From positions 1 to 64,000 of the forward strand of contig NZ_JAPSLK010000013.1 of assembly GCF_031180885.1 (NCBI RefSeq): 64,000 bases of DNA. The letters run 5' to 3'. Below are positions 54,987-63,616 of the stretch, piece after piece; position 1 is the stretch's first letter; each line of letters opens with the position of its first letter. Both the position numbers and the translations under genes were made by a program. Source of the DNA: Saccharothrix sp. (lineage in GTDB: Bacteria > Actinomycetota > Actinomycetes > Mycobacteriales > Pseudonocardiaceae). The notes beneath the pieces were generated by a model that was given only the letters and a program-made list of their open reading frames with translations, did not search any database and was not told the DNA's origin.

Positions 54987-55060
54987 AGCCCCTCCCGGGA
55001 CTCGAACCCGGTCCTCCCGCTTACGAGGCGGGTGCTCCTGACCTGTTGAGCTGAAGAGGC
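54987..55060 (-). tRNA. tRNA-Thr (CGT)
   Basis: A 74-nt cloverleaf: acceptor GCCTCTT/GAGGGGC with two G-U pairs, anticodon loop CTCGTAA, T-arm CCGGG-TTCGAGT-CCCGG. It is the first gene of the array in the direction of transcription. Confidence 0.88.
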
Positions 55061-55139
55061 ATGGACCACCCACCGAAAAATGGGCGGCATTCAGGTGCCG
55101 AAAGAATTCGGAGAGAATTTCGAGCACGCCGAACGAAGA

Positions 55140-55171
55140 AGCCGCCCTGCTCGGTTTCCCGATGGGCGGCT
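55140..55171. terminator. Branched hairpin upstream of the tRNA array
   Basis: An outer 8-bp stem (AGCCGCCC/GGGCGGCT) encloses a small GAAA-loop stem and is followed on the minus strand by a T-rich tract. It would end the 44-aa gene transcript before the tRNA promoter, which must lie at 55061-55139. Confidence 0.65.
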
Positions 55172-55196
55172 CCCGGTCCACATGACCCTTACCGGA

Positions 55197-55331
55197 TCAG
55201 GGCGGGGAGTCCGCGCAGCTCAGCAGCGCCTCAAGCCACGTCGTCGCCGCAAGGTCGCGCGACGGACACACGGCGGCGATCGTGGCGTGTTGACGCAAAC
55301 GCCACGCCTCTCGCTCCCGCGTGTTCGTCAT
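55197..55331 (-). CDS. Small ORF of 44 aa before the tRNA array
   Basis: ATG 55331 follows AAGGGG and opens 44 codons (MTNTREREAWRLRQHATIAA ... EALLSCADSPP) to a TGA, with a terminator 26 bp on. It has a plausible ribosome site and codon bias, but I know no family. It is the only gene-like feature in the 378 bp between the tRNA array and the hydrolase. Confidence 0.4.
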   Translation of the reverse strand: MTNTREREAWRLRQHATIAAVCPSRDLAATTWLEALLSCADSPP

Positions 55332-55438
55332 GACACTGACCCCTTGTCTCGTGGTGTGAGTCGAGTATGCACGGCCCGCGCAGATTTCCGCAATGGGTTT
55401 TCCACAATCCTCGTATCAGGTCCAATACCGAAGCCGGT

Positions 55439-56446
55439 TCACCCGAGCGTGGACGTCCAAGCGAGGACGGCGCGGTGGTAGTCGGGGGCATTGGGGGCGT
55501 AGTTGATGGAGTGGCCGTAGCCGTTGAGGATGTAGGTGTGCAGGCGTGCCGCCGACGAGAAGTAGGGAGCCTCGGAGGCGCGGAGCGCTTCGGGTGACGA
55601 GCAGTCGCTGCCCAGGGGCGCCCCGCAGAAGTGGGTGTCGTTGCCGACGACGATCATCACCGGGACGTCGATCCGCCGCGTGAACGGGATGACGACGTTC
55701 GTCAGCGCGATGGTGTCCACGGCCTCGGTGGCGGCGAAGACGTCCTTCTTGGCCTCGTCCTCGGCGATGGCCTCCGGCACCAGCGGCCCGGGGGTGTGGA
55801 AGGCGTCGAACCGGGTGCCGGCGCTGGTGGTGAGGTAGCCGGGGTCCTGGCCGCGCGCGGCGAGTTGCGGGTCCAGCGCGGCGGGGACCATGTTCGCCAT
55901 CACCGGCAGCACGGTGATGTGGTTCATCCGGTGGGTCATCCCGGTCACGAGCACGCCGTCCACGTCGTGGTGCAGCCCGGCCTCGATCATCGCCATCGCC
56001 GCGCCGATCGAATGCCCGCCGACGATGATCCGGTCGAACCGCGCGCGCATGGCCTGGACGACCTCGTGCACGGCGTTGGCCTGGGCGGTGGCGGTGATCA
56101 GCGTGCTGAGCGGCTTCGAACTGCGACCGGTGCCCAGGCGGTCCACGGCGAGGGTGGCCTGGCCGGCGTTGTTCATCGCCTGCCGGTAGGACCGGGTGCC
56201 GGGCGTGTACGCGATGTCCCAGTAGGAGCTGTTGTACGTGCCGCCGGGGATGAGGACCTGGAGCGTGTCGGCGCCCCGCGGTGTGCAGAGCCTGCCGTAC
56301 ATCGTCTGGGTGGTCGGCAGGACCCGCACCGGCACGGTCACGTCTTCGCAGACGACCGGTGCGGCGCCCGCCGAGCCGGGGACGAGGCAGGTTCCGGCGG
56401 TGAGCAGCGCGACGGCGCAGAACCGGCGGAAACTCTTCCAGCGCAC
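55439..56446 (-). CDS. Secreted alpha/beta hydrolase (lipase-like)
   Basis: A 335-residue secreted hydrolase. ATG 56446 opens a Sec signal (RWKSFRRFCAVALLTAGTCL, cleavage near GSAGAA). The oxyanion region is LIPGGTYNSSYWDI, the nucleophile elbow IIVGGHSIGAAMA, and a late His is in NGYGHSINYAPNAPDYH. Cys pairs suggest an extracellular fold. Gap to the upstream P450 gene is 16 bp, so both are probably cotranscribed. Confidence 0.9.
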   Translation of the reverse strand: MRWKSFRRFCAVALLTAGTCLVPGSAGAAPVVCEDVTVPVRVLPTTQTMYGRLCTPRGADTLQVLIPGGTYNSSYWDIAYTPGTRSYRQAMNNAGQATLAVDRLGTGRSSKPLSTLITATAQANAVHEVVQAMRARFDRIIVGGHSIGAAMAMIEAGLHHDVDGVLVTGMTHRMNHITVLPVMANMVPAALDPQLAARGQDPGYLTTSAGTRFDAFHTPGPLVPEAIAEDEAKKDVFAATEAVDTIALTNVVIPFTRRIDVPVMIVVGNDTHFCGAPLGSDCSSPEALRASEAPYFSSAARLHTYILNGYGHSINYAPNAPDYHRAVLAWTSTLG

Positions 56447-56462
56447 GGAGAACGACCTCCAC

Positions 56463-57785
56463 TTATCGGGGTTGGACGCGCATGAGCAGCCCGGTGGGGT
56501 ACGGGGCCGAGGTGAACTTCACCCGCACCGGCTTGTCCGGCAACGGAACCAGTCGCAGGCGGGCGGTGATCGTGGCGACGGCGACGACGATCTCGGTGCG
56601 GGCGAACAGGTTCCCCAGGCACTGGCGGGTGCCCGCGCCGAACGGGACGTAGGCCCCGGGCGGTAGTCGACGGGCGCGCTCGGGTTCCCAGCGGTCGGGG
56701 AGGAACCGGTGCGGGTCGGGGAACACGGCGGGGTCGTGGTGCAGGGCGTGCGGGCTGACGACCACCTCGCCGCCGGCCGGTACGAGCACGTCCCCGAGCC
56801 GAACGTCCTCCAGCGCGCGGCGCATCAGGATCCACACCGGGTAGCGCCGCAACACCTCGTCGACCACCTGCCCGACGTACGCCAGGCGCGGCACGTCGGC
56901 GAAGGTCACCGGACGCCCGCCGAGCACCCGGTCCACCTCCTCGTGCACCCGCTCCTCCACTGACGGGTGCTGCGCGATCTCGTGGAACGCCCAGGCCAGC
57001 GCGATGGCCGTCGTCTCGATGCCGGCGGTCAACAGGGTGAGGACCTCGTCGTAGGTCTGCTCGTCGGTCATGCCGCCCGCTTCGTCGCGCGCGTGCAGCA
57101 GGGTGGAGAGCAGGTCGCCGTGGTCGGTCCCGTCGGCGCGGCGGGCGGCGATGACGTCCAGCACGATCGCCTTCATCGCCGTGACGGCCCGGTCGAACTC
57201 GCGGTTGCCCGGCAGCGGCAGCTTCTCCACCCAGGACGGCGACAGCGCGCGGACCATGCCCTGCTTGATGATGGTGAAGATGGAGCGGCGGATCTCCTCG
57301 ACCACCGGTTCGCCGATCCCGGTGGAGAACAGCGCCTCGCCGACGATCGCGACCGCCAGGCCCTGCATGTCCCGCTCGACCACCCGAACCTCGCCGGGCC
57401 GCCAAGCGTCCGCGAGGTCGGCGGTGGCGCGACGCATGACCTCCACGTACCCGGCGATCCGGTCGCGGTGGAACGCGGGCTGCACCAGCCGCCGCTGCCG
57501 GCGGTGGAACGGGCCGTTGGACAGCAGCAGGCCGTTGCCGAGGTAGGGCTGGAACTTGTCGAACATCGCGCCCTTGCGGAACGAGGACCCCTCACCCACC
57601 AGCACCGCGTGCACAAGTCGAGGACTGGTCACGAAATACGTCGGCATCGGCCCGAGGTCGACCCGCACCACCTCCCCGCGTTCCCGCAAGGATGCGGTGA
57701 ACTCCGCGCGCCGGCGCAGGATTCCCAGCGTGTGGCCCAGCAGCGGTAAGCGCCCGGGCGCCACCGGCACGGCCGGGATGGACAT
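56463..57785 (-). CDS. Cytochrome P450 (pentalenene-oxygenase-like class)
   Basis: A 440-residue P450. I-helix LTAGIETTAIAL with the normal Thr, ExxR in EVLRRYP, heme loop FGAGTRQCLGNLFAR. The N-terminal Pro-rich start (PAVPVAPGRLPLLGHTLG) and WxxxR helix region resemble the terpene-oxidising CYP183/PtlI group that takes eukaryote-like sequences. No terpene synthase is nearby, so the substrate is unknown. It is followed after 16 bp by the secreted hydrolase gene. Confidence 0.92.
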   Translation of the reverse strand: MSIPAVPVAPGRLPLLGHTLGILRRRAEFTASLRERGEVVRVDLGPMPTYFVTSPRLVHAVLVGEGSSFRKGAMFDKFQPYLGNGLLLSNGPFHRRQRRLVQPAFHRDRIAGYVEVMRRATADLADAWRPGEVRVVERDMQGLAVAIVGEALFSTGIGEPVVEEIRRSIFTIIKQGMVRALSPSWVEKLPLPGNREFDRAVTAMKAIVLDVIAARRADGTDHGDLLSTLLHARDEAGGMTDEQTYDEVLTLLTAGIETTAIALAWAFHEIAQHPSVEERVHEEVDRVLGGRPVTFADVPRLAYVGQVVDEVLRRYPVWILMRRALEDVRLGDVLVPAGGEVVVSPHALHHDPAVFPDPHRFLPDRWEPERARRLPPGAYVPFGAGTRQCLGNLFARTEIVVAVATITARLRLVPLPDKPVRVKFTSAPYPTGLLMRVQPR

Positions 57786-57966
57786 CGTGACTCCACTGAC
57801 AGGGGAACCGGCCCACAGATGGTGGGCACCCTACGAGCCGTCCGGACGAGCCCGACAGTGCCCGATCGAGTGGAAGTCCGATCACTCCGTCAGCCCAGCG
57901 GACCACCGCGTCCGGAGTGGCTATGCTCGTGCGCCCCGACACCACCACAACGGCGAGGTGTTCACC

Positions 57967-58785
57967 GTGCAGCAAGTGCAGGACTGGGTTCCCGACAGCG
58001 TCGACACCACCGTGCCCAGCATGGCCCGGACCTACGACTACATGCTCGGCGGCGCGCACAACTTCGCCGTCGACCGCCAGGTGGGCGATCAGATCGAACA
58101 GGTCATGCCCGGCTTACGCACCGCCGCCCGGGTCAACCGCGCCTTCCTCGCCCGCGCCGTGCGGTTCATGGTGGACCGGGGCATCCGGCAGTTCCTCGAC
58201 ATCGGCTCCGGCATCCCGACCGTGGCCAACGTCCACGAGGTCGCCCAGGCGGCCGACCCGGGGTGCCGCGTGGTCTACGTCGACCGCGACCCGATCGCCG
58301 TGGCGCACAGCCAACTCATGCTGTCCGCCAACGACCGCGCCGGCATCGTCAAGGCCGACCTGCGCGACCCGGAGAGCATCCTCAACCACCCGGAAACGCG
58401 ACGGCTGCTCGACTTCGACCAGCCCATCGGCCTGCTCATGCTCCTTGTCCTGCACTGGGTTCCGGACGACGCCGACCCGCTGCGGCTGATGGCGCGCTAC
58501 CGGGACGCGCTGCCCAGCGGCAGCCACCTCGCGATCAGCCACGTCAGCGCCGACCACCAGGACGCCTCGCTGGACGCGGCCACCGACGTCATCAAGCGCA
58601 GCAACAGCCCCGACCAGGTCAACGAACGCACCCACGCGCAGATCCTCGAACTGTTCGGCGATTTCACCCTGGTGGAACCGGGACTCGTCGGCTGCGGCGA
58701 GTGGCGGCCCCGCTCCGTCGCCGACATCTCCGACACGCCCCACATGAACATGCTCGTCTACGCCGGCGTGGCCGCGAAGCCGTAG
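57967..58785 (+). CDS. SAM-dependent methyltransferase (PF04672 family)
   Basis: A 272-residue enzyme of the actinobacterial DUF574/Methyltransf_19 family. The family mark ARTYDYMLGGAHNFAVDR is at residues ~20-37, the SAM-binding motif FLDIGSGIPT follows, and YVDRDPIAVAHS binds the cofactor ribose. GTG 57967 has GGCGAGGTG upstream. Target unknown; the family is highly expanded in such genomes. Confidence 0.9.
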   Translation: MQQVQDWVPDSVDTTVPSMARTYDYMLGGAHNFAVDRQVGDQIEQVMPGLRTAARVNRAFLARAVRFMVDRGIRQFLDIGSGIPTVANVHEVAQAADPGCRVVYVDRDPIAVAHSQLMLSANDRAGIVKADLRDPESILNHPETRRLLDFDQPIGLLMLLVLHWVPDDADPLRLMARYRDALPSGSHLAISHVSADHQDASLDAATDVIKRSNSPDQVNERTHAQILELFGDFTLVEPGLVGCGEWRPRSVADISDTPHMNMLVYAGVAAKP

Positions 58786-58788
58786 CCC

Positions 58789-58998
58789 TCAGAACAGCGC
58801 CGAACCGCGGCACGGCGAGGTCGCTTTGGGGATGTGCTCGGCCTTGTTGGTCACGCCCTTGAGGTGCCGGTCGAACTCGATAGCCCAGTGGTCGTTGAGG
58901 AACTCGGTGATCGTCCGGTTCAGCGCCGCGCACAGCCGGGGCCGGTTGTCCGGGATGCCCGCGCCGTAGCGCTCCTGGCCGATCTCGACGGTGCTCAC
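58789..58998 (-). pseudogene. C-terminal remnant of a glutamate-type ABC binding protein
   Basis: Sixty-nine codons read QERYGAGIPDNRPRLCAALN and RTITEFLNDHWAIEFDRHL, which resembles the last lobe of SBP family 3 (glutamate) binding proteins, ending near a cysteine. The rest of the gene is missing. The GTG at 58998 could still start it. Confidence 0.4.
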
Positions 58999-59004
58999 GT
59001 CCTG

Positions 59005-59139
59005 TCAGGGCGGCTGCCCGTCGTTCCGGCGGTCCTCGGCGAACGCCTGCAGGATCGACACGGCGAAGGTGGTGCCGGCCAACACCGCTCCCCCGGCGAC
59101 GTGCGCCTCGCGCAAGTCCACATCGACGTCATGTACCAA
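59005..59139 (-). pseudogene. Second short gene remnant
   Basis: About 40 codons (LREAHVAGGAVLAGTTFAVS then ILQAFAEDRRNDGQPP) end in a stop 6 bp before the previous remnant. The text looks like real protein but I cannot assign it. The following 59140-59434 are AC-rich with no recognisable gene. Confidence 0.3.
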
Positions 59140-59434
59140 CACCCCTTCAGCAGCTCCCAACCCCCGCCGCTCCCCCCAACACCACAACAACCACGACCAC
59201 AAGCACAACCAGCCGCTTCACAACCCGACCTCCCAAGTGGACAGCCCGAGCAGCCCCAACCCGAGCCGGCACAACCACGTTGCCACTCCCGGCGCGCGGC
59301 AGCGGGGAAGTCACCAGGAGGTGTGACCCACCCTCATCCTGTGGACTGCACGAGCCTTCGGCGTGACGCCGAGTCACAGGACAGACGCGAGGGCTTCAGC
59401 GAGTTCCGCCCGCAGACGGGCTCCTGTTCGGACA

Positions 59435-60244
59435 TCACGTGATCGGCCCGGCGGTCTGGGTCATCACGTCGAACACGGCGCGTACGGACGGCCAGGTGTC
59501 GACGCTGGCTGACGCGTAGACGACGTAGTCGGTGCCGCGCAGGCGCCAAAAGCGGCCGATGGCGTGTTTGGGGCCGGTGTCGGTGTTGTAGAGGAATTCC
59601 CATTGCACGACTTCCGCCACGGCGGTCGTGGGTGGGGGGAGGTTGGCGAGGTGGAGGCGGTGGTAGCCGTCGCGGATGCCGGTGTTGTCGGATTCGTTGC
59701 TCCTGACGGACTCGAGGAGGGTGCCGGCGGGGGCCTCGCTGCCGCCGAACCTCAGCACGTCGCCCTTCCGGGTGGGGCTGTCCGCCTGCTGGTTGGACGG
59801 CACAGCGCCCGCGCGCACCGGCCAGTCCGCCGGGATCGCGGTCCGCACGCCCGCCGGGCCGGTGATCAGGGTGTAGCCGGGAGGAACGGTGGCGGACGAC
59901 GGGGCGGGGTGGGTTGTGGTGATGCGGGTGGTGGGTGGCTGGGAGGTGGTCGAGGACGTAGTGGTGGGCGGGTACGTGGTGGTGGGCGGGTACGTGGTGG
60001 TGGACGGGAAGGGCGGTGGGGTGGCGGCGACGGTGGGTGGTTCGCGGAGGGCGACGACCACGACCACGGCTACTACGGCCAGGAACGCTGTGCCGCCGGC
60101 GACCAAGCCGATGAGCAGACCATTGCCCTTCTTCGGGGGCTCCGGAGTGGGGGCGGGGACGTAGCCGGGAGCAGGGGTGGCGGGAGCCTGTGAGGTTGGG
60201 GGAACGGGTGAACCCCACAGCGGGGCGGACTCTTCAGGATTCAC
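59435..60244 (-). CDS. Single-pass membrane protein with Thr/Pro linker
   Basis: A 269-residue protein from GTG 60244. A short Pro-rich cytosolic segment precedes one helix (LLIGLVAGGTAFLAVVAVVVVVAL), then a Thr/Pro-rich stalk (PPTTTYPPTTT), then a ~150-residue extracellular domain similar to those on actinobacterial membrane proteins (GYTLITGPAGVRTAIPADWP; RFGGSEAPAGTLLESVR). Function unknown. It is divergent from the zinc-ribbon gene, 127 bp apart. Confidence 0.8.
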   Translation of the reverse strand: MNPEESAPLWGSPVPPTSQAPATPAPGYVPAPTPEPPKKGNGLLIGLVAGGTAFLAVVAVVVVVALREPPTVAATPPPFPSTTTYPPTTTYPPTTTSSTTSQPPTTRITTTHPAPSSATVPPGYTLITGPAGVRTAIPADWPVRAGAVPSNQQADSPTRKGDVLRFGGSEAPAGTLLESVRSNESDNTGIRDGYHRLHLANLPPPTTAVAEVVQWEFLYNTDTGPKHAIGRFWRLRGTDYVVYASASVDTWPSVRAVFDVMTQTAGPIT

Positions 60245-60371
60245 GGCACTCAACCCTTTCCCGCGCGACGAACCGGTCCGTCGGCACTTCCGCGATCGGC
60301 GGTCTGGAGACACAATCGCCGATGCACATCCCGACGTTTCCCCATTTCCCCGGTCGAGGAGCCAGCCCGCC

Positions 60372-61100
60372 ATGTCGAAGTCCTGCGCCGCCTGCGGAAC
60401 TCCGTTGAGCAGCACCGACGACCGGTGCCCGCAATGTGGCGGACAGGCCGCGAAACCGAGCGATCCGCACATCTCCGCCCGGCTCCCCGACAACCCAATT
60501 CCGACCCGCGTCCGGGGGCGTCTCGCGACCGGCGCGGTGACCGGGTTCTCCGCCGTCCGTCAGGTACCTGTCGTGGGTCGGACAACGCTGCTCCTCTCCT
60601 GGTCGGGGATGGTGCTGACGGTCGGCGCTCTGGTCCTGTCGGCAGCCGCCGGCGGAGTGGTGCCGTTCGTCGGGGCGGTGGCGCTGACGGGCGTCTGCCT
60701 GGTGCCGGCGGCGGGTCTCGGGCTGGCGCTCGACCGGACGTTGCCTGCCGACGAGCGCTCGGGGAAGTGGTGGTCGCTGATCAAGCCGCTTCGGGCCGCA
60801 GGGCGGGTCAAGGCGCTGAACGAGCAGGTCATGACGGTGAAGGAGGTGTCGGGAGCGGTGCACGAGTGCACTGTTCGGGGCGCGCTCAAGCCGGCTCCGC
60901 CCTCGCGGGGTGACGTGGTGGAGGTCTACGGGAAGCGTCGGGCCGGGGGTGTTCTGGTCGACCGGCTGATCGCCACGGACACCGGCGAGGTGATCAAGGT
61001 CGTGGGCGACCGGCGACTCATGAAGGCGACGGCGACGGCGATAGCGGCGCTGTGGACGGCCACTCCGGTCGCGCTCGGCACGCTGCTCGCATTGGGCTGA
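60372..61100 (+). CDS. Zinc-ribbon membrane protein
   Basis: A 242-residue protein. Residues 5-23 are a CxxC...CxxC zinc ribbon (SCAACGTPL ... RCPQCGGQ), followed by two hydrophobic hairpins (~70-120) and a soluble domain with a beta-rich segment (VHECTVRGALKPAPPSRGDVVEVYG). A final helix ends the protein. First gene of a plus-strand cluster to the window edge. Function unknown. Confidence 0.82.
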   Translation: MSKSCAACGTPLSSTDDRCPQCGGQAAKPSDPHISARLPDNPIPTRVRGRLATGAVTGFSAVRQVPVVGRTTLLLSWSGMVLTVGALVLSAAAGGVVPFVGAVALTGVCLVPAAGLGLALDRTLPADERSGKWWSLIKPLRAAGRVKALNEQVMTVKEVSGAVHECTVRGALKPAPPSRGDVVEVYGKRRAGGVLVDRLIATDTGEVIKVVGDRRLMKATATAIAALWTATPVALGTLLALG

Positions 61101-61179
61101 ACGAGTGAAGCAGTAATGATCCGTCACAACAGGGCGATGACCCTGCCAACCAACGCATGAACAAACCGGGAGTGGTGGC

Positions 61180-61638
61180 GTGCCGCAGCCGCTGATCAAC
61201 AACACCGCGAAAACGGTCGGGTTCACCGCGCCGACCACCTCGACCGCCAATCGGGCGCGCCTGCCGATCCGTGTGGAACAGCGGTCGAACCGTTATCTGC
61301 GTGCGCTCAAGGAGCTGGACGCGGGCGGTCGGCTGGGTGCCGCGGAAATGCGCGGGATCGTGGACGACATCCGCCGCGAGTTCGACGAGAAGTACTGCTC
61401 GACGCCGATCGGGATCGTCGGGAAGTGCTACCTCGGCGAGCCTTTCGAGGTCCACACGCTCGCCCTCGACGGCGAGATCATCGAGCACTACCGGGTCGGC
61501 GAAACCGTGCCCGGCGGACTGGAGCGGGCCAGACCACTGGCCGTCTCCCCGGTGTACCTCGCCGTCGAGGTGTACTCCGACCGGGTGGTGTGCATCCGGG
61601 CGGACGGCTCGACCGCGGTGTTGGAGGGCGGATCGTGA
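61180..61638 (+). CDS. Hypothetical protein, 152 aa
   Basis: A soluble alpha/beta protein (GTG start, GGGAG upstream). No known domain; KYCSTPIGIVGKCYLGEPFE is a recognisable conserved-looking block. Its stop overlaps the next start (GTGA), so it is coupled to the 577-residue gene. Confidence 0.75.
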   Translation: MPQPLINNTAKTVGFTAPTTSTANRARLPIRVEQRSNRYLRALKELDAGGRLGAAEMRGIVDDIRREFDEKYCSTPIGIVGKCYLGEPFEVHTLALDGEIIEHYRVGETVPGGLERARPLAVSPVYLAVEVYSDRVVCIRADGSTAVLEGGS

Positions 61639-63368
61639 ACAGCATCAACATCCCGCAGCTGGGCGCCCTCACCAAGGCCGTCAACGACGTCACCGCCGCG
61701 ACCGTGGAGCTGCACCGCCGGCAGGAAGTGCTCCAGGGCTCGATCGACCACGTCGCCGCCACTCAGGACCGGACCCGCAACGAGCTGCACGAGCTGCGCG
61801 CGGTGTTCGACGAGTACGCGCGCCGGGACGAGCTGCGGCACAACCTCCAGGTCGCCCACACCGAGATCGTCGAGGTCCGGCAGAAGCTGGACACCGAGTA
61901 CGGCCACTTCCGCGAGGTGCGCAGGCTGGCCACCGGAACGCTGCAAGCGCTCGACGTCGGCATCGTCTCGCACGGCACGATGCGCGGCCTCAGCGAAGAG
62001 TTGATGCTGCTCACCCCCGGCTACTGGCTCGCGCCCGCACTGGTCGCGCTCGCGGCGTGGATCCGCGACGACCCCGACTTGGCCGGGAAAGCGCTCGCCG
62101 AGGCCGTGCGCCGGGACAACGACAAGGCGTCGCTGTTCTTCGCGCTCGTGCTGCGCCGCCACCAGCGCGACGCCGCCACGGCCCGCTGGGTCCGGCAGTA
62201 CATCGCGCGGCAGGACCCGTCCAGGTTGTCGCGGGAGTTCGTCGTCGTCCTCGACGCGGTCAGCACCGGGGCGCTGGGCGTGCAGGCGAAACCGCTGGTG
62301 CTGGACCAGCTCAGCGAGTGGTACGACCGGTTGTGCGCGGACCGCGCGGTGGTGGACCGGCAGGTCGAGCGGTGGACGCGGATGCTCGACGGCCTGCGCA
62401 CGCCGATCGGCCCGCGCTACCAGGTGCTGCCGTCGATCAGCCCGACCTGGCCGCAGCTCAAGGACCTCTACGAGGGCGCGACCGTGCACGGCCGGGCCGA
62501 GGAGCTGTTCCGCGGCATCTTCACCGGTCCGGTGCCGCCGCCCGGCGACCTGCACCAGCGCGTGGACGCCATCCTGGACGGCCTGGTCACCAACTTCGAC
62601 GCCGAGGAAGCGCCGTTGCGGCACAAGGAGGCCCGCCTCCAGTCGATCATCGACGCGGACGGCGACAAGACCGCCGCGGCCAAGGCGATGGCGCAGGCCG
62701 ACCCGGTGCACGAGCAGACCACCGACTTCCTCACCGTGCTGAGCAACTCCGCCCTGTACGCGGCCGAGTCGGGCGCGTCGCCGGGCACCCAGCGGTTCGC
62801 GATCGCCCTCGCCAAGGGGTGGATCGTCGAGGGAGCGGGCCGGTTGGAGGCGGCGAACGTGGCCGCCGAGCCCAAGGCGGTGGCGCTGTCGCTGGAGGGG
62901 TGGACCGCCCAGGTGGACGGCCGCACCAGCGAGCAGGCCCTGGTCGCCGGGCTGGCCGCGCACGTCGACGCCGAGACCGAGCGGGCGGTGCGGGCGGTGC
63001 GGTTCGCCGGGCCGATGCTGGGGGCGGCCGTCGGTGCGGGTGTCCTGACGTTCATCGCGCTGCTGGCGGCGTTGGGCGGCGGGGTCGGGTTCGCGGTGCT
63101 GTGCCTGGTCGGGGCGTTGGTCCTGGGTGGCTGGTCGGCGTGGGAGGCGCGGGCGCTGCCGGCGCGCCGGGACGAGATCCGGCGGCAGGGCGAGCGGCGG
63201 CGGGCCGCGGCGGTGGGGCGGTTGCGCGGCGGGATCGCCGAACTGGTCGACCTGCGCGGCGAGTGGCAGCGGGAACTGGCGGGCGCGGCGCGGTTCCGCG
63301 AGTACATGGAGCGGTTGGACGGCGCGGCTTTCGTGGCCCAAGCGCCCGACCAGAGAAGGGGCGCGTGA
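61635..63368 (+). CDS. Coiled-coil protein with C-terminal membrane hairpin, 577 aa
   Basis: The first ~100 residues are heptad-like coiled coil (TKAVNDVTAATVELHRRQEVLQGSIDHVA). A helical repeat-like middle follows (~110-440), then two adjacent hydrophobic helices at ~455-500 and a basic coiled coil at the end. The shape recalls membrane-remodelling or scaffold proteins, but no GTPase motif is present. Function unknown; it is part of the coupled cluster. Confidence 0.8.
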   Translation: MNSINIPQLGALTKAVNDVTAATVELHRRQEVLQGSIDHVAATQDRTRNELHELRAVFDEYARRDELRHNLQVAHTEIVEVRQKLDTEYGHFREVRRLATGTLQALDVGIVSHGTMRGLSEELMLLTPGYWLAPALVALAAWIRDDPDLAGKALAEAVRRDNDKASLFFALVLRRHQRDAATARWVRQYIARQDPSRLSREFVVVLDAVSTGALGVQAKPLVLDQLSEWYDRLCADRAVVDRQVERWTRMLDGLRTPIGPRYQVLPSISPTWPQLKDLYEGATVHGRAEELFRGIFTGPVPPPGDLHQRVDAILDGLVTNFDAEEAPLRHKEARLQSIIDADGDKTAAAKAMAQADPVHEQTTDFLTVLSNSALYAAESGASPGTQRFAIALAKGWIVEGAGRLEAANVAAEPKAVALSLEGWTAQVDGRTSEQALVAGLAAHVDAETERAVRAVRFAGPMLGAAVGAGVLTFIALLAALGGGVGFAVLCLVGALVLGGWSAWEARALPARRDEIRRQGERRRAAAVGRLRGGIAELVDLRGEWQRELAGAARFREYMERLDGAAFVAQAPDQRRGA

Positions 63369-63372
63369 CGAC

Positions 63373-63612
63373 ATGCCGAACCCGATCACCGGCGATCCGC
63401 GACCGGCCGACGCCGCGGCCACCGGGCAGCCGGCCGGCCCGTCCGCAGCCGCCGGCCGGCCGGCAGCGGCCGTGCCGCGGCCCGGTCCGCCGACCACTGA
63501 AGCTGCCGTGCCGCGGCACGCCGTGGTGGATGGCGAGATGGCGTTGCGGCTGCCCGACTGGGACCTCCTGCCGCCCGCCGAGTTCCTCGACCGCCGGCGC
63601 GGCGGGCGGTGA
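63373..63612 (+). CDS. Small Pro/Ala-rich protein, 79 aa
   Basis: A 79-residue protein ending in MALRLPDWDLLPPAEFLDRR. Low complexity except this end, which looks like a short interaction motif. It starts 4 bp after the 577-residue gene and precedes the next by 4 bp, so it is within the operon. Confidence 0.65.
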   Translation: MPNPITGDPRPADAAATGQPAGPSAAAGRPAAAVPRPGPPTTEAAVPRHAVVDGEMALRLPDWDLLPPAEFLDRRRGGR

Positions 63613-63616
63613 CGCG

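Noticed and set aside
54326-55090. A 254-codon protein across the tRNA array
   Set aside because: It runs through five tRNA genes and has no protein-like character.
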